Counted from the first letter of the stretch, positions 33,460 to 41,557 are shown. The stretch is DNA of 64,000 nt from an uncultured Ectothiorhodospiraceae bacterium (GCA_947258545.1 CAMYJI010000009.1:1-64000); one strand, 5' to 3'. Numbers and translations: made by a program. Notes: generated by a model from the letters alone, not told the origin.

Positions 33460-33489
33460 CACCGCGGAGACGCGGAGCACGCAGAGATA
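33460..33489 (+). repeat. Dispersed repeat copy 1
   Basis: CACCGCGGAGACGCGGAGCA followed by CGCAGAGATA; same family as the copies at 33571, 33617, 33777, 33812 and 16205. Confidence 0.8.
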
Positions 33490-33570
33490 ATATCGCCACG
33501 GAAACACACGGAAAAACACTGAACCGCTATTCTGATCCCTAGTACAATTCATCCCCCAAATACAGTTTAT

Positions 33571-33646
33571 CACCGCAGAGACGCGGAGGACGCAGAGAAA
33601 AACATTTACAGAATCTCACCGCAAAGGCGCAAAGGGCGCAAAGAAC
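33571..33646 (+). repeat. Dispersed repeat copies 2 and 3 (left arm of nested inverted repeat)
   Basis: Copy 2 (33571-33600) reads CACCGCAGAGACGCGGAGGA then CGCAGAGAAA. Copy 3 (33617-33646) reads CACCGCAAAGGCGCAAAGGG then CGCAAAGAAC. The two subtypes, agag and aaag, appear in this order and are mirrored in reverse at 33777-33839. Confidence 0.85.
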
Positions 33647-33776
33647 AGATTGAGAGAAATATAATAATCCTTTGTCATCCCCGCCTGGCGGAAGATCATG
33701 GCCATCGGCACACCAGTTTTGAATAGATTTCCGCCTTGAGAGGAATAATCGGTTTTTTTATACGCTGATTTATTTA

Positions 33777-33839
33777 CTTTGCGTCCTTTGCGCCTTTGCG
33801 GTGAAGATTTATCTCTGCGTTCTCCGCGTCTCTGCGGTA
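33777..33839 (-). repeat. Dispersed repeat copies 4 and 5 (right arm of nested inverted repeat)
   Basis: On the minus strand copy 4 (33804-33777) is the aaag subtype (TCACCGCAAAGGCGCAAAGG then ACGCAAAG) and copy 5 (33839-33812) the agag subtype (TACCGCAGAGACGCGGAGAA then CGCAGAGA). They pair with copies 3 and 2 respectively. Confidence 0.85.
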
Positions 33840-33903
33840 AAGTTTGAGGGTTAAAACAAATCAACAGGATTCAGAAGCGTACGCGCTTCGCTTATTCCCA
33901 CCC

Positions 33904-34530
33904 ATGAGCCAGTTCTTCCAGATACACCCGGTCAATCCGCAGCTGCGCCTGATCCACCAGGCGGTCGAGATCGTGCGCAACGACGGTCTCATCATCTACC
34001 CTACGGACTCCAGCTACGCGCTCGGCTGTCACGTGGGTGACAAGCGCGGCATGGATCGTATCCGTCGTATCCGTGCACTGGGCAACCAGCATAATTTCAC
34101 CCTGGTCTGCCGCGACCTCTCGGAGATCGCCACCTATGCGCGCGTGGATAACAGTGCCTACCGCCTGCTGAAGTCGCTGACACCGGGGCCCTACACCTTT
34201 ATCCTGCGCGCCACCCATGAGGTGCCGCGGCGCCTGTTGAACCCTAAACGCAAGGCCATCGGCATCCGCGTTCCCGACAATCCCATTGTGCAGGCACTGC
34301 TCGATGAGCTGGGCGAACCGCTGATGAGTACCACGCTGATCCTGCCCGGCAAGGAGCTGCCTGAGACCGATACCCATGAGATGCGAGACTGCCTGGAGCA
34401 TGATGTCGATCTGGTGATCGACGGCGGTCATTGCGGCTTCGAGCCGACCACGGTCATCGATATGACCGGTGAGGTGCCACGGGTTACGCGCAAGGGCCGC
34501 GGTGCAGCGGAAGGCCTGGCGGAAGGATGA
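33904..34530 (+). CDS. YciO/Sua5/YrdC family protein
   Basis: The 208-residue protein has the YrdC-fold signatures: IVRNDGLIIYPTDSSYALGC (about 24-43), IRRIRALGNQHNFTLVCRDLS, LTPGPYTFILRAT and GIRVPDNPIVQALLDELGEPLMSTT. Sua5/TsaC make threonylcarbamoyl-AMP for tRNA t6A; YciO is a related paralogue, and this sequence looks closer to YciO, with a shorter C-terminus and no Sua5 domain. I start at ATG 33904 (MSQFFQIHPVNPQLR), a typical YciO opening; upstream in-frame codons run into repeat DNA. No clear ribosome site is visible. The M50 protease gene follows 30 bp downstream. Confidence 0.88.
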   Translation: MSQFFQIHPVNPQLRLIHQAVEIVRNDGLIIYPTDSSYALGCHVGDKRGMDRIRRIRALGNQHNFTLVCRDLSEIATYARVDNSAYRLLKSLTPGPYTFILRATHEVPRRLLNPKRKAIGIRVPDNPIVQALLDELGEPLMSTTLILPGKELPETDTHEMRDCLEHDVDLVIDGGHCGFEPTTVIDMTGEVPRVTRKGRGAAEGLAEG

Positions 34531-34560
34531 AATAACCGTCCATGAGGTTATAATCCGCCG

Positions 34561-35250
34561 ATGTTTGAGGTCAACCTCGTACAGAAAATCGTTGCCTGGG
34601 TGCCGCCCGTCCTGTTTGCCATCACTGTCCATGAAGTCGCGCATGGCTGGATCGCCGCCAGGCTGGGCGACAAGACTGCGCTCATGCTGGGGCGCCTGAC
34701 CCTCAATCCGGTGAAGCATGTCGACCCGGTCGGCACCATACTGGTCCCGGGGCTGCTGATGCTGATGCAGTCCGGCTTTCTGTTCGGCTGGGCCAAGCCG
34801 GTGCCAATCACCTGGCAGAATCTGAAACACCCGAAGCGTGACATGGCCCTGGTGGCCGTGGCCGGTCCGGCTGCCAATCTGCTGATGGCGCTGGGCTGGG
34901 CCCTGGTGATCCGACTGGGCATGCTGCTGGGAGACAACGGCCTGGCGCTGGTGTTCATGGGGACCGCGGGTATTTTCATCAATACCATTCTAATGGTACT
35001 GAACCTGCTGCCGCTGCCGCCGCTGGATGGCGGCCGGGTCATGACGGGGCTGCTGCCGGGGCCGCTGGCCTGGAAATTCAGCCGCATCGAGCCCTACGGC
35101 TTCATGATCCTGATCGCCTTGCTGGTGACCGGTGTCCTCGGCAACATCATGTGGCCGGTGATCAGCCGGGTTATGAGTGCATTGGGGCTGGTGTCCGGTA
35201 TGTCGGCAAAGGACTTCCAGCAAGTCCTGTTTGCCTTGCTGGGGATATAG
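34561..35250 (+). CDS. Site-2 protease family (M50) membrane metalloprotease
   Basis: The 229-residue integral membrane protein carries the zinc motif HEVAH (His24, Glu25, His28) in the first helix and the third ligand in LPLPPLDGGRVM, typical of S2P/M50B-type intramembrane proteases. No PDZ domain is present, which separates it from RseP. About five to six hydrophobic segments are seen. The substrate is unknown. It lies between the yciO-like gene and trpS; the order yciO-M50-trpS-scpA-scpB is frequently seen in gammaproteobacteria (from memory). Confidence 0.9.
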   Translation: MFEVNLVQKIVAWVPPVLFAITVHEVAHGWIAARLGDKTALMLGRLTLNPVKHVDPVGTILVPGLLMLMQSGFLFGWAKPVPITWQNLKHPKRDMALVAVAGPAANLLMALGWALVIRLGMLLGDNGLALVFMGTAGIFINTILMVLNLLPLPPLDGGRVMTGLLPGPLAWKFSRIEPYGFMILIALLVTGVLGNIMWPVISRVMSALGLVSGMSAKDFQQVLFALLGI

Positions 35251-35259
35251 GAGAACAAC

Positions 35260-36474
35260 TTGAGCAGTCTGGATAACAACAGCCGGGTCCTGTCCGGCAT
35301 GCGTCCCACCGGACGCCTGCACCTCGGGCATTACCACGGGGTTATGAAAAACTGGATCAAGCTGCAGCACGAGTTCGACTGCTTCTTCTTCGTGGCCGAC
35401 TGGCATGCACTGACCACGCATTACGAGGAGTCCCATATCATCGCCGACAGTGTCTGGGACATGGTCATCGACTGGCTGGCTGTCGGTGTCAATCCGGGTG
35501 CGGCTCAGCTGTTTATCCAGTCGCATGTCCCCGAACATGCCGAGTTGCATCTGCTACTCTCCATGGTGACGCCACTGGGCTGGCTGGAACGGGTGCCCAG
35601 TTACAAGGATCAGCAGGAGCAATTGCGCGAACGTGACCTGGCGACCTACGGCTTCCTGGGCTACCCCCTGTTGCAGAGTGCGGACATCCTCATCTACGCG
35701 GCCGACAAGGTCCCGGTAGGAGAGGATCAGGTGGCGCATGTCGAACTGACACGCGAGATCGCGCGCCGTTTCAACCACATCTACGGGCGCGAGCCCGGCT
35801 TCGAGGAATCCGCCGAGGCCGCGATTAAAAAGATGGGCAAGAAAAACGCGCGCCTCTACAAGGATCTGCGCAGGCGCTACCAGGAACGGGGTGACCACCA
35901 GGCCGTCGAGGTGGCGCATGCGCTGCTGCAGGAACAGCAGAACCTGACGATCAGCGACCGCGAACGCCTGCTGGGCTACCTGGAAGGCAGCGGGCGCATT
36001 ATCCTGACGGAGCCCGAGGCCTTGCTGACACCGGCCTCGAAGATGCCCGGCCTGGACGGACAGAAGATGTCCAAGTCCTATAACAACACCATTACCCTGC
36101 GCGAGGATCCGCAGGAAGTCACCCGGAAGCTGCGCACCATGCCGACCGACCCGGCGCGGGTCAGGCGCACCGATCCCGGTAATCCCGATGTCTGCCCGGT
36201 CTGGCAACTGCACGAGGTGTACTCCGACGACGAGGTCAAGGCCTGGGTGCGGGAGGGCTGTACCACCGCGGGGATCGGTTGTCTCGAATGCAAGCAGCCG
36301 ATCGTCGACAGTATGCTGGACGAGCTGAGGCCTATCCACGAACGCGCGCAGGAATTCGAACGCGACCCCGGGCGGGTACGGGCCATCATCAACGAAGGTT
36401 CCGAGGCGGCGCGCGACGTGGCACGCAAGACACTCGAAGAGGTCCGCCAGGTCATGGGCCTGGAATACACCTGA
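35260..36474 (+). CDS. trpS: Tryptophanyl-tRNA synthetase
   Basis: TrpRS charges tRNA-Trp with tryptophan. The 404-residue product has the Rossmann-fold signatures: SGMRPTGRLHLGHYHG (HIGH motif at about 21-24), VADWHALTTHY and the KMSKS loop QKMSKSYNN. It is longer than the compact bacterial enzyme (about 335) because of a helical insertion (about 175-245, EESAEAAIKKMGKKNARLYKDL) and a Cys-bearing segment (TTAGIGCLECKQ), as in the long form of pseudomonads and relatives. Translation starts at TTG 35260 preceded by GGAGA at 35250-35254. The gap from the M50 gene is 9 bp. Confidence 0.95.
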   Translation: MSSLDNNSRVLSGMRPTGRLHLGHYHGVMKNWIKLQHEFDCFFFVADWHALTTHYEESHIIADSVWDMVIDWLAVGVNPGAAQLFIQSHVPEHAELHLLLSMVTPLGWLERVPSYKDQQEQLRERDLATYGFLGYPLLQSADILIYAADKVPVGEDQVAHVELTREIARRFNHIYGREPGFEESAEAAIKKMGKKNARLYKDLRRRYQERGDHQAVEVAHALLQEQQNLTISDRERLLGYLEGSGRIILTEPEALLTPASKMPGLDGQKMSKSYNNTITLREDPQEVTRKLRTMPTDPARVRRTDPGNPDVCPVWQLHEVYSDDEVKAWVREGCTTAGIGCLECKQPIVDSMLDELRPIHERAQEFERDPGRVRAIINEGSEAARDVARKTLEEVRQVMGLEYT

Positions 36475-36582
36475 GGAAGACGTTTGTAATATGAGGCAAT
36501 GCCGCTGGAAATAGGGTAGAATCCTGCGGACGGCAGAAATTGTCGCTCGGTCATGCGAATGGTAGTCACGACAGGGTAATAC

Positions 36583-37449
36583 ATGAGCGAAAATCAAAGC
36601 TGCGAAGTACAACCCGATATCCGGACGCAGGAAGAACTCCCCCTCGCTGTTGTTCAGGGCGAGCCCCTCGAATCACTCCCTACTGATCTCTACATACCCC
36701 CGGATGCGCTGGAGGTGTTTCTCGAGGCCTTTGAGGGGCCGCTGGACCTGCTGCTCTACCTGATCCGCAAAGAGAACCTCGATATCGTCGATATCCCCAT
36801 TGCCGAGATAACACGGCAATATACTGATTATATTGAACTAATTCAGGATATGCGGCTGGAGCTGGCGGGCGAGTACCTGGTCATGTCCGCCATGCTGGCA
36901 GAGATCAAGTCGCGTATGCTGCTGCCGCGGCCGGCATCCAGTGAAGAGGACGAGGACGATCCGCGCGCCGAGCTGGTGCGCCGCCTGCAGGAGTACGAAC
37001 GTTTCAAGCAGGCTGCCGAGGACATCGATGAGTTACCGCGACTCGGGCGCGATGTGTTCCAGGCGCAGGCCGACGGCCCCGAGAATCGCGTGGTCAGTCT
37101 GCCCCCCGAAGTCAATCTGCAGGACCTGATCAGTGCATTCCAGGAGGTCATGCAGCGGGCCTCCATGTATGCGCATCATCATGTGCAGATGGAGTCGCTG
37201 TCGGTGCGTGAGCGTATGTCCAGTGTGCTCACCCGTCTGCAGATCGGCCAGTTCACCCGTTTCGTGGACCTGTTCACGCTGGAAGAGGGTCGCATGGGGG
37301 TGGTGGTGACGTTCCTGGCCGTGCTCGAACTGGCCAAGGAATCGCTGCTCGAGATAAGCCAGACCGATCCGTTCACACCGATTCATGTGCAGGCGGCGGG
37401 TAGCCCCGAAGCAATCCCGGAAACAATAACCGAACAGGCGACAGCATGA
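36583..37449 (+). CDS. scpA: Segregation and condensation protein A
   Basis: ScpA is the kleisin that bridges the SMC heads. The 288-residue product has a variable N-terminus of about 45 residues, then the ScpA core (FEGPLDLLLYLIRKENLDIVDIPIAEITRQYTDYI; LAGEYLVMSAMLAEIKSRMLLPRP) and a C-terminal winged-helix region (VTFLAVLELAKESLLEISQ). ATG 36583 gives MSENQSCEVQ; a TAGAAT element at 36517-36522 could serve transcription but has no good -35. It overlaps scpB by 4 bp and works with SMC encoded at 18.9 kb. Confidence 0.95.
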   Translation: MSENQSCEVQPDIRTQEELPLAVVQGEPLESLPTDLYIPPDALEVFLEAFEGPLDLLLYLIRKENLDIVDIPIAEITRQYTDYIELIQDMRLELAGEYLVMSAMLAEIKSRMLLPRPASSEEDEDDPRAELVRRLQEYERFKQAAEDIDELPRLGRDVFQAQADGPENRVVSLPPEVNLQDLISAFQEVMQRASMYAHHHVQMESLSVRERMSSVLTRLQIGQFTRFVDLFTLEEGRMGVVVTFLAVLELAKESLLEISQTDPFTPIHVQAAGSPEAIPETITEQATA

Positions 37450-38195
37450 CAGACACGTCCGAAACTGAAGATACAGCTGGCACAGCTGATACCGCTAATA
37501 CCGCTGAAATCGATATCAGACATCTAAAACACATCCTTGAGGCCATTCTGCTGGCAGCCGGTCGTCCGCTGAACCTCGACCAGTTACAGGCCATGTTCAT
37601 TGAAGAGGAAAGGCCGGGGCGCGCGGACATGCGCAAGGCACTGGCCAGGCTGGAAGAGGATTTTACCGACCGCGGTGTCGAACTGGTCCAGGTCGCCAGT
37701 GGCTACCGGATCCAGGTCAGGCAGGATATGCAGCTCTGGGTGTCGCGCCTGTGGGAGGAACGCCCCGCCCGTTATTCGCGCGCCCTGCTCGAGACGCTCG
37801 CCCTGATTGCCTACCGCCAGCCCGTCACGCGCGGCGAGATCGAGGAGGTGCGCGGTGTCAGTGTCAGCAGCTCCATCATGAAGACCCTGCAGGAACGCGA
37901 GTGGGTGCGGATCGTCGGTCACCGGGACGTTCCCGGTCACCCTGCCATGTACGGCACCACCCGGCAGTTTCTCGATTACTTTGGCCTGAAAAGCATGGAC
38001 GAATTACCGAGCCTGGCCGAGTTGCGCGACCTGGGCACGATCGGCGCCGAGCTGGAACTCGATCTGTCGGATGCTGTTCCGGAGATGCAGATGGAACCGG
38101 CCAATGACGAGGTGGACGTGCCCGTGGCCGGGGTGGAGGTCGATCCCCAGACGACTGCCGACACCACGGAAGACACCTCGTCTATCCTGCACTAG
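37446..38195 (+). CDS. scpB: Segregation and condensation protein B
   Basis: ScpB is the KITE-type winged-helix partner of the SMC-ScpA complex. The 249-residue sequence shows HLKHILEAILLAAGRPLNLDQLQ (about 23-45), the conserved YSRALLETLALIAYRQPVTRGEIEEVRGVSVSSSIMKTL core and GHPAMYGTTRQFLDYFGLKSMDELP. The acidic C-terminal tail is variable. The stop codon TAG (38193-38195) is part of the CTAG that begins the inverted repeat of a downstream element. The start overlaps scpA by 4 bp (ATGA). Confidence 0.95.
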   Translation: MTDTSETEDTAGTADTANTAEIDIRHLKHILEAILLAAGRPLNLDQLQAMFIEEERPGRADMRKALARLEEDFTDRGVELVQVASGYRIQVRQDMQLWVSRLWEERPARYSRALLETLALIAYRQPVTRGEIEEVRGVSVSSSIMKTLQEREWVRIVGHRDVPGHPAMYGTTRQFLDYFGLKSMDELPSLAELRDLGTIGAELELDLSDAVPEMQMEPANDEVDVPVAGVEVDPQTTADTTEDTSSILH

Positions 38196-38594
38196 CCCGC
38201 ATTTCTCACCGGGCGGCGGTAGATCCATATAAGGAACTGAAGTAATGAACAGAGTGCAGATCAGGAACAATACAGCGTGTTTTTGGGCATTGCCTATCCC
38301 GGCACTGACTGGTTCTCGTGCACCCGGACTTGTGCTTCACTCAAGTGGTAGCTACGGCTGCATCGCTTCGAGGGGCGGAAGAGGGCCCTGCCGCGTAGCG
38401 GTGGGGATCTGACCCCCGGTGGAGCGATGAACCGCGATGGCAATCGAAGCGATATCCCGCCCGCCGGCGGTCGCATCCCCGGCTGCGCCGGGGCCCCTGC
38501 TCTTCGCCTCGAGCGGGTCCTTCGCTCCAGCACGGCGTCCGGACACACGAGCCCTGCGCCAGCATCCGGGATCCCAGTGAGAAATGCGGGCTAG
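38192..38594. mobile_element. MITE-like element with 18-bp terminal inverted repeats
   Basis: CTAGCCCGCATTTCTCAC (38192-38209) is matched exactly, in reverse complement, by GTGAGAAATGCGGGCTAG (38577-38594), bounding about 403 bp. CTAG is palindromic and could itself be the duplicated target, leaving 14-bp inverted repeats. Inside is a weaker inverted repeat ATCGCTTCGA/TCGAAGCGAT (about 38362-38371 and 38443-38452). No transposase is present. The left end falls on the stop codon of scpB. It looks like a non-autonomous transposon or a structured intergenic repeat. Confidence 0.65.
38245..38412 (+). CDS. Possible 55-residue ORF inside the inverted-repeat element
   Basis: An ATG at 38245, with AAGGA at 38231-38235, opens 55 codons ending at TGA 38410-38412. 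The product begins MNRVQIRNNTACFWALPIPA and continues Gly/Ser/Arg-rich. Good ribosome-site spacing is the only support; composition does not look strongly coding, so it may be fortuitous. Confidence 0.2.
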   Translation: MNRVQIRNNTACFWALPIPALTGSRAPGLVLHSSGSYGCIASRGGRGPCRVAVGI

Positions 38595-38617
38595 TACTCC
38601 TGCCCGGTTCCGGGTCC

Positions 38618-39460
38618 ATGACAGAGCGTCTGCAAAAAGTCCTGGCCCGCGCTGGTTACGGTTCCCGCCGCCAGATCGAGTCCTGGATTAGCGCCGGCAG
38701 GATCACCATTAACGGCAAGCCCGCCGAGCTCGGCATCACGGTCAGTGCTACCGATAGTATCTGTATCGATGACAAGCCGGTCTCGGTCGCCACTTCCCTT
38801 GCCAGGGTCATTCCACGCACGTTGATTTATCATAAACCCGTTGGTGAGTTGACCACGCGCTCGGACCCCGAGGGACGCCCCACGGTGTTCGATAAACTGC
38901 CGCGCATGAAGACCGCGCGCTGGATCGCAATCGGCCGCCTGGACATGAATACCGCGGGGCTGCTGCTGTTCACTACCGATGGTGAATTGGCCAACCGCCT
39001 GATGCATCCCTCCTCGGAGATCGAGCGTGAATACGCCGTACGGGTTTTGGGCAAGGTCGATGGGGTGGCGCTGGAACAGTTGCTCCGGGGGGTTGAACTT
39101 GAAGACGGTATGGCCGCGTTTACGTCGATCCGCGATGCCGGCGGGCGGGGGGCGAACCACTGGTACCACGTGATCCTGAAGGAAGGGCGTAACCGCGAGG
39201 TGCGGCGCCTGTGGGAGTCGCAGGGAGTGAAGGTCAGTCGCCTGATCCGGGTGCGCTTTGGTCCGGTCGGGTTGTCGCGCCAGTTGCGCCCGGGCCATCA
39301 TCGGGCCTTGACGCGTCAGGAAGTCGTGGCGCTCTACCGGGCAGCCGGACTCAAACCGCCTCCTGCAGCAGCACGGCGCACACAAGCAAGGCGCTCCAGG
39401 CCCGGCACGCGGGCAAGAACCGACGCCTCATCGCAGAGACGCAGGGGAAAGCTTCAATAA
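38618..39460 (+). CDS. rluB: 23S rRNA pseudouridine(2605) synthase RluB
   Basis: RluB modifies U2605 in 23S rRNA. The 280-residue product has an N-terminal S4 domain (about 3-60; QKVLARAGYGSRRQIESWI) and the RsuA/RluB catalytic core with GRLDMNTAGLLLFTTDG, where Asp109 is the nucleophile, followed by EGRNREVRRLWESQG. The Arg-rich C-terminal tail (about 250-280) is unusually basic. Its last codons coincide with a fragment of the CGCAGAGACGCAG-type dispersed repeat (about 39430-39447). It follows scpB, the usual order, separated here by the inverted-repeat element. Confidence 0.95.
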   Translation: MTERLQKVLARAGYGSRRQIESWISAGRITINGKPAELGITVSATDSICIDDKPVSVATSLARVIPRTLIYHKPVGELTTRSDPEGRPTVFDKLPRMKTARWIAIGRLDMNTAGLLLFTTDGELANRLMHPSSEIEREYAVRVLGKVDGVALEQLLRGVELEDGMAAFTSIRDAGGRGANHWYHVILKEGRNREVRRLWESQGVKVSRLIRVRFGPVGLSRQLRPGHHRALTRQEVVALYRAAGLKPPPAAARRTQARRSRPGTRARTDASSQRRRGKLQ

Positions 39461-39525
39461 ATGAACGGGCCTGTGGAATAGCCGGGATTGAGTAAGCTGC
39501 TTTGCGTCCTGGCGCTTGTTGCCGG

Positions 39526-40245
39526 ATGATCGGGCATTTACCGTTGATTGTGTCAGACATGCGCATGACCCGCCGCAGATTACACAAGACCTTCGATATC
39601 CTGTTTGACCACTATGGTCCGCAGCACTGGTGGCCGGGTGAGTCACCCTTCGAGATCATGGTCGGTGCGATACTCACGCAAAACACGGCCTGGTCGAACG
39701 TCGAAAAGGCCATCTCGAACCTGGTCGCAAAAAACAAATTGCAGCCGCGCGCCATCATCAATGCGCGCCACGATCACCTGGCCAACTGGCTTCGGCCATC
39801 CGGGTATTTCAATATCAAGGCGCAGCGCCTGAAGAGTTATTGTCGCTGGTATGTCGAGGTCGGGGAATATGCCGGGCTGAAACCGCTGGAAACCGGCGCC
39901 CTGCGTTCCGCGCTACTCGGGGTCAAGGGGATTGGTCCGGAGACCGCCGACGATATCCTGCTGTATGCCTTCGGGCGGCCGGTGTTCGTGATCGACGCCT
40001 ACACGCGGCGTCTGTTCGCCAGGCTTGGCCTGTATTCAGGCACCGAGGACTACGACACGCTGCGATTGGGCTTCGAGCGGGAACTTGGACCCGATGCAGG
40101 CCTGTTCAATGAATACCATGCGCTGATCGTGCGGCATGCCAAGGAGGTGTGCCGGGTCAAGCCGGATTGCACGCGCTGCAGCCTGGCCGCTGCTTGCCCG
40201 CAGATTAACTCATTAGATATAAACATTAATAACAATAAGATATAA
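39526..40245 (+). CDS. Endonuclease III-like HhH-GPD DNA glycosylase
   Basis: The product, 239 residues from ATG 39526 (ATG 39559 is also possible), belongs to the HhH-GPD superfamily with a [4Fe-4S] site: CRVKPDCTRCSLAAAC (spacing 5-2-5, canonical Nth 6-2-5). The HhH-GPD segment reads LLGVKGIGPETADDILLYAFGRPVFVIDAYTRR. The catalytic Asp (VID) is kept, but the Lys that gives Nth its lyase activity (GVGRKTAN) is Glu here. It is therefore probably a monofunctional base glycosylase related to MagIII/Mig-type proteins. An AT-rich tail (INSLDININNNKI) ends the protein. It follows rluB by 65 bp. Confidence 0.82.
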   Translation: MIGHLPLIVSDMRMTRRRLHKTFDILFDHYGPQHWWPGESPFEIMVGAILTQNTAWSNVEKAISNLVAKNKLQPRAIINARHDHLANWLRPSGYFNIKAQRLKSYCRWYVEVGEYAGLKPLETGALRSALLGVKGIGPETADDILLYAFGRPVFVIDAYTRRLFARLGLYSGTEDYDTLRLGFERELGPDAGLFNEYHALIVRHAKEVCRVKPDCTRCSLAAACPQINSLDININNNKI

Positions 40246-40372
40246 TATAATTCTCGAAACTGACTGCGGTAACAAACAGGTCGGGTGTCCAAATTCGTTA
40301 TATCCTATATTAAAAGGTGCTGGCTCACCGACCCTTCTGCAGCAGATCGGAACGGCAAAAGAGGCTCGAATT

Positions 40373-41557
40373 ATGCTACTCGCCGAACCACATCTCCGCT
40401 TAGTGAACCTCCGGCAACGGCATGGCATGCGGCTGTTGGATGGCCTGCTGGTGGCGTTGCTCTTGCTGCTATCAGGCTGTGGGGCGGAGGCGCCGCCGGC
40501 AACCGCTGTCAATCAGCCGGTTGCCTCGCAGACCGCAACAACCACGCCACCCGCCGCTAAAGCGGCGGTGGCTGAAGTGACAGAAGGCCTGGAAGAAGGC
40601 CTGGAAGAAGGTCTGGTTAACCCTGGCTATGCAGAGAAGCCCGACTGGTTCGTTAATTCCTTTCTGGATATCCGCGAGGATGTGGCCGAGGCGGCCGCGG
40701 AAGACAAGCGCGTGATCCTGTATTTCTACCAGGACGGTTGCCCCTATTGCAAAAAACTGCTGGACATCAACCTGTCCCAGCACGAGACCGTCGAGAAGCT
40801 GCGCAGCCGCTTCAACGTGATCGCTCTCAATATGTGGGGGGATCGCGAGGTCTCGGGCTTTGATGGGGTTGCCACGACCGAGAAGGCATTTGCCAGGGCG
40901 CAGCGTGTCATGTTCACTCCGACGCTGCTGTTCCTGAACGAGAAGGGTGACATTGTCCTGCGGGTAAACGGCTACTACGCGCCACACGAGTTCAACACGG
41001 CACTCGACTATGCGGCCGTGCACAACGGCAGTGAAAGGAGTTTCCGCGACTATTATGCCGAGGTCGCGCCTTCACCGGCCTCCGGAAAACTGCATGCTGA
41101 TGTCGCCAGCCTCAAAAGCGATGCCCCACTCGACCGGCTTGACGGCGAGCGGCCATTGCTGGTGTTTTTTGAACAGAAGGACTGCCCCCCCTGTGACGCT
41201 TTACACCTGGATGTCCTGCGGCGGCCGGAAAGCCGGGAGCAGCTCGTGCGCTTCGACAGCGTCCTGATCGACATGTGGTCGCAGGACCCCGTGCAGCGTC
41301 CAGACGGCAAGATCAGTAGCGCAGCGGAATGGGCCCGGGAACTGGATGTGAAGTACGCACCGTCGCTGGTGTTCTTCAATCGCGAGGGCGAGGAGGTCTT
41401 CCGCGCCGAGGCCTACCTGCGCTCATTCCATATCCAGTCGGTCATGGATTACGTGGCGTCCGGCGCCTACCTCGAACAGCCGAACTTCCAGCGCTTCATA
41501 GCGTCACGTGCAGAGGCCCTGGAAGCACGGGGAATTCATATTGATCTGATGGATTGA
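40373..41557 (+). CDS. Lipoprotein with two thioredoxin-like domains
   Basis: The 394-residue product carries a lipoprotein signal (LLVALLLLLSGC, Cys about 36) and two thioredoxin folds: the first at about 95-220 with active-site CPYC (GCPYCKK), the second at about 255-375 with CPPC (DCPPCDA). Each is followed by a cis-Pro region (FTPTLLF, YAPSLVF). It resembles SoxW-type periplasmic thioredoxins, but duplicated. The linker contains a 12-bp tandem repeat (EGLE units). AAGAGG at 40359-40364 supports ATG 40373; ATG 40427 would give a shorter signal. It probably reduces or rearranges disulfides in the periplasm. Confidence 0.82.
   Translation: MLLAEPHLRLVNLRQRHGMRLLDGLLVALLLLLSGCGAEAPPATAVNQPVASQTATTTPPAAKAAVAEVTEGLEEGLEEGLVNPGYAEKPDWFVNSFLDIREDVAEAAAEDKRVILYFYQDGCPYCKKLLDINLSQHETVEKLRSRFNVIALNMWGDREVSGFDGVATTEKAFARAQRVMFTPTLLFLNEKGDIVLRVNGYYAPHEFNTALDYAAVHNGSERSFRDYYAEVAPSPASGKLHADVASLKSDAPLDRLDGERPLLVFFEQKDCPPCDALHLDVLRRPESREQLVRFDSVLIDMWSQDPVQRPDGKISSAAEWARELDVKYAPSLVFFNREGEEVFRAEAYLRSFHIQSVMDYVASGAYLEQPNFQRFIASRAEALEARGIHIDLMD
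40583..40618 (+). repeat. 12-bp tandem repeat in the double-thioredoxin gene
   Basis: GAAGGCCTGGAA occurs twice (40583-40594, 40595-40606), then GAAGGTCTGGTT (40607-40618). It encodes EGLE units in the linker before the first thioredoxin fold; copy changes keep frame. Confidence 0.8.

Larger units (their letters stand above)
33443..33903. other. Intergenic repeat array between the PHP gene and the YciO gene
   Basis: There is no gene in these 461 bp. Five copies of a 28-30-bp repeat occur: three on the plus strand (33460-33489, 33571-33600, 33617-33646) and two on the minus strand (33777-33804, 33812-33839). A related tract of CCACGGAAACACACGG units lies at about 33496-33523. Copies two and three mirror copies four and five, giving a nested inverted repeat around about 130 bp of AT-rich DNA. 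Confidence 0.8.

Noticed and set aside
33460-33839. Possible CRISPR array
   Set aside because: Copies are in both orientations, spacing is irregular (from about 8 to 131 bp), and no Cas genes or leader are present.
39428-39450. Partial copy of the CGCAGAGACGCAG repeat at the end of rluB
   Set aside because: Only about 14 bp match, so it is noted with rluB but not called as a separate repeat copy.
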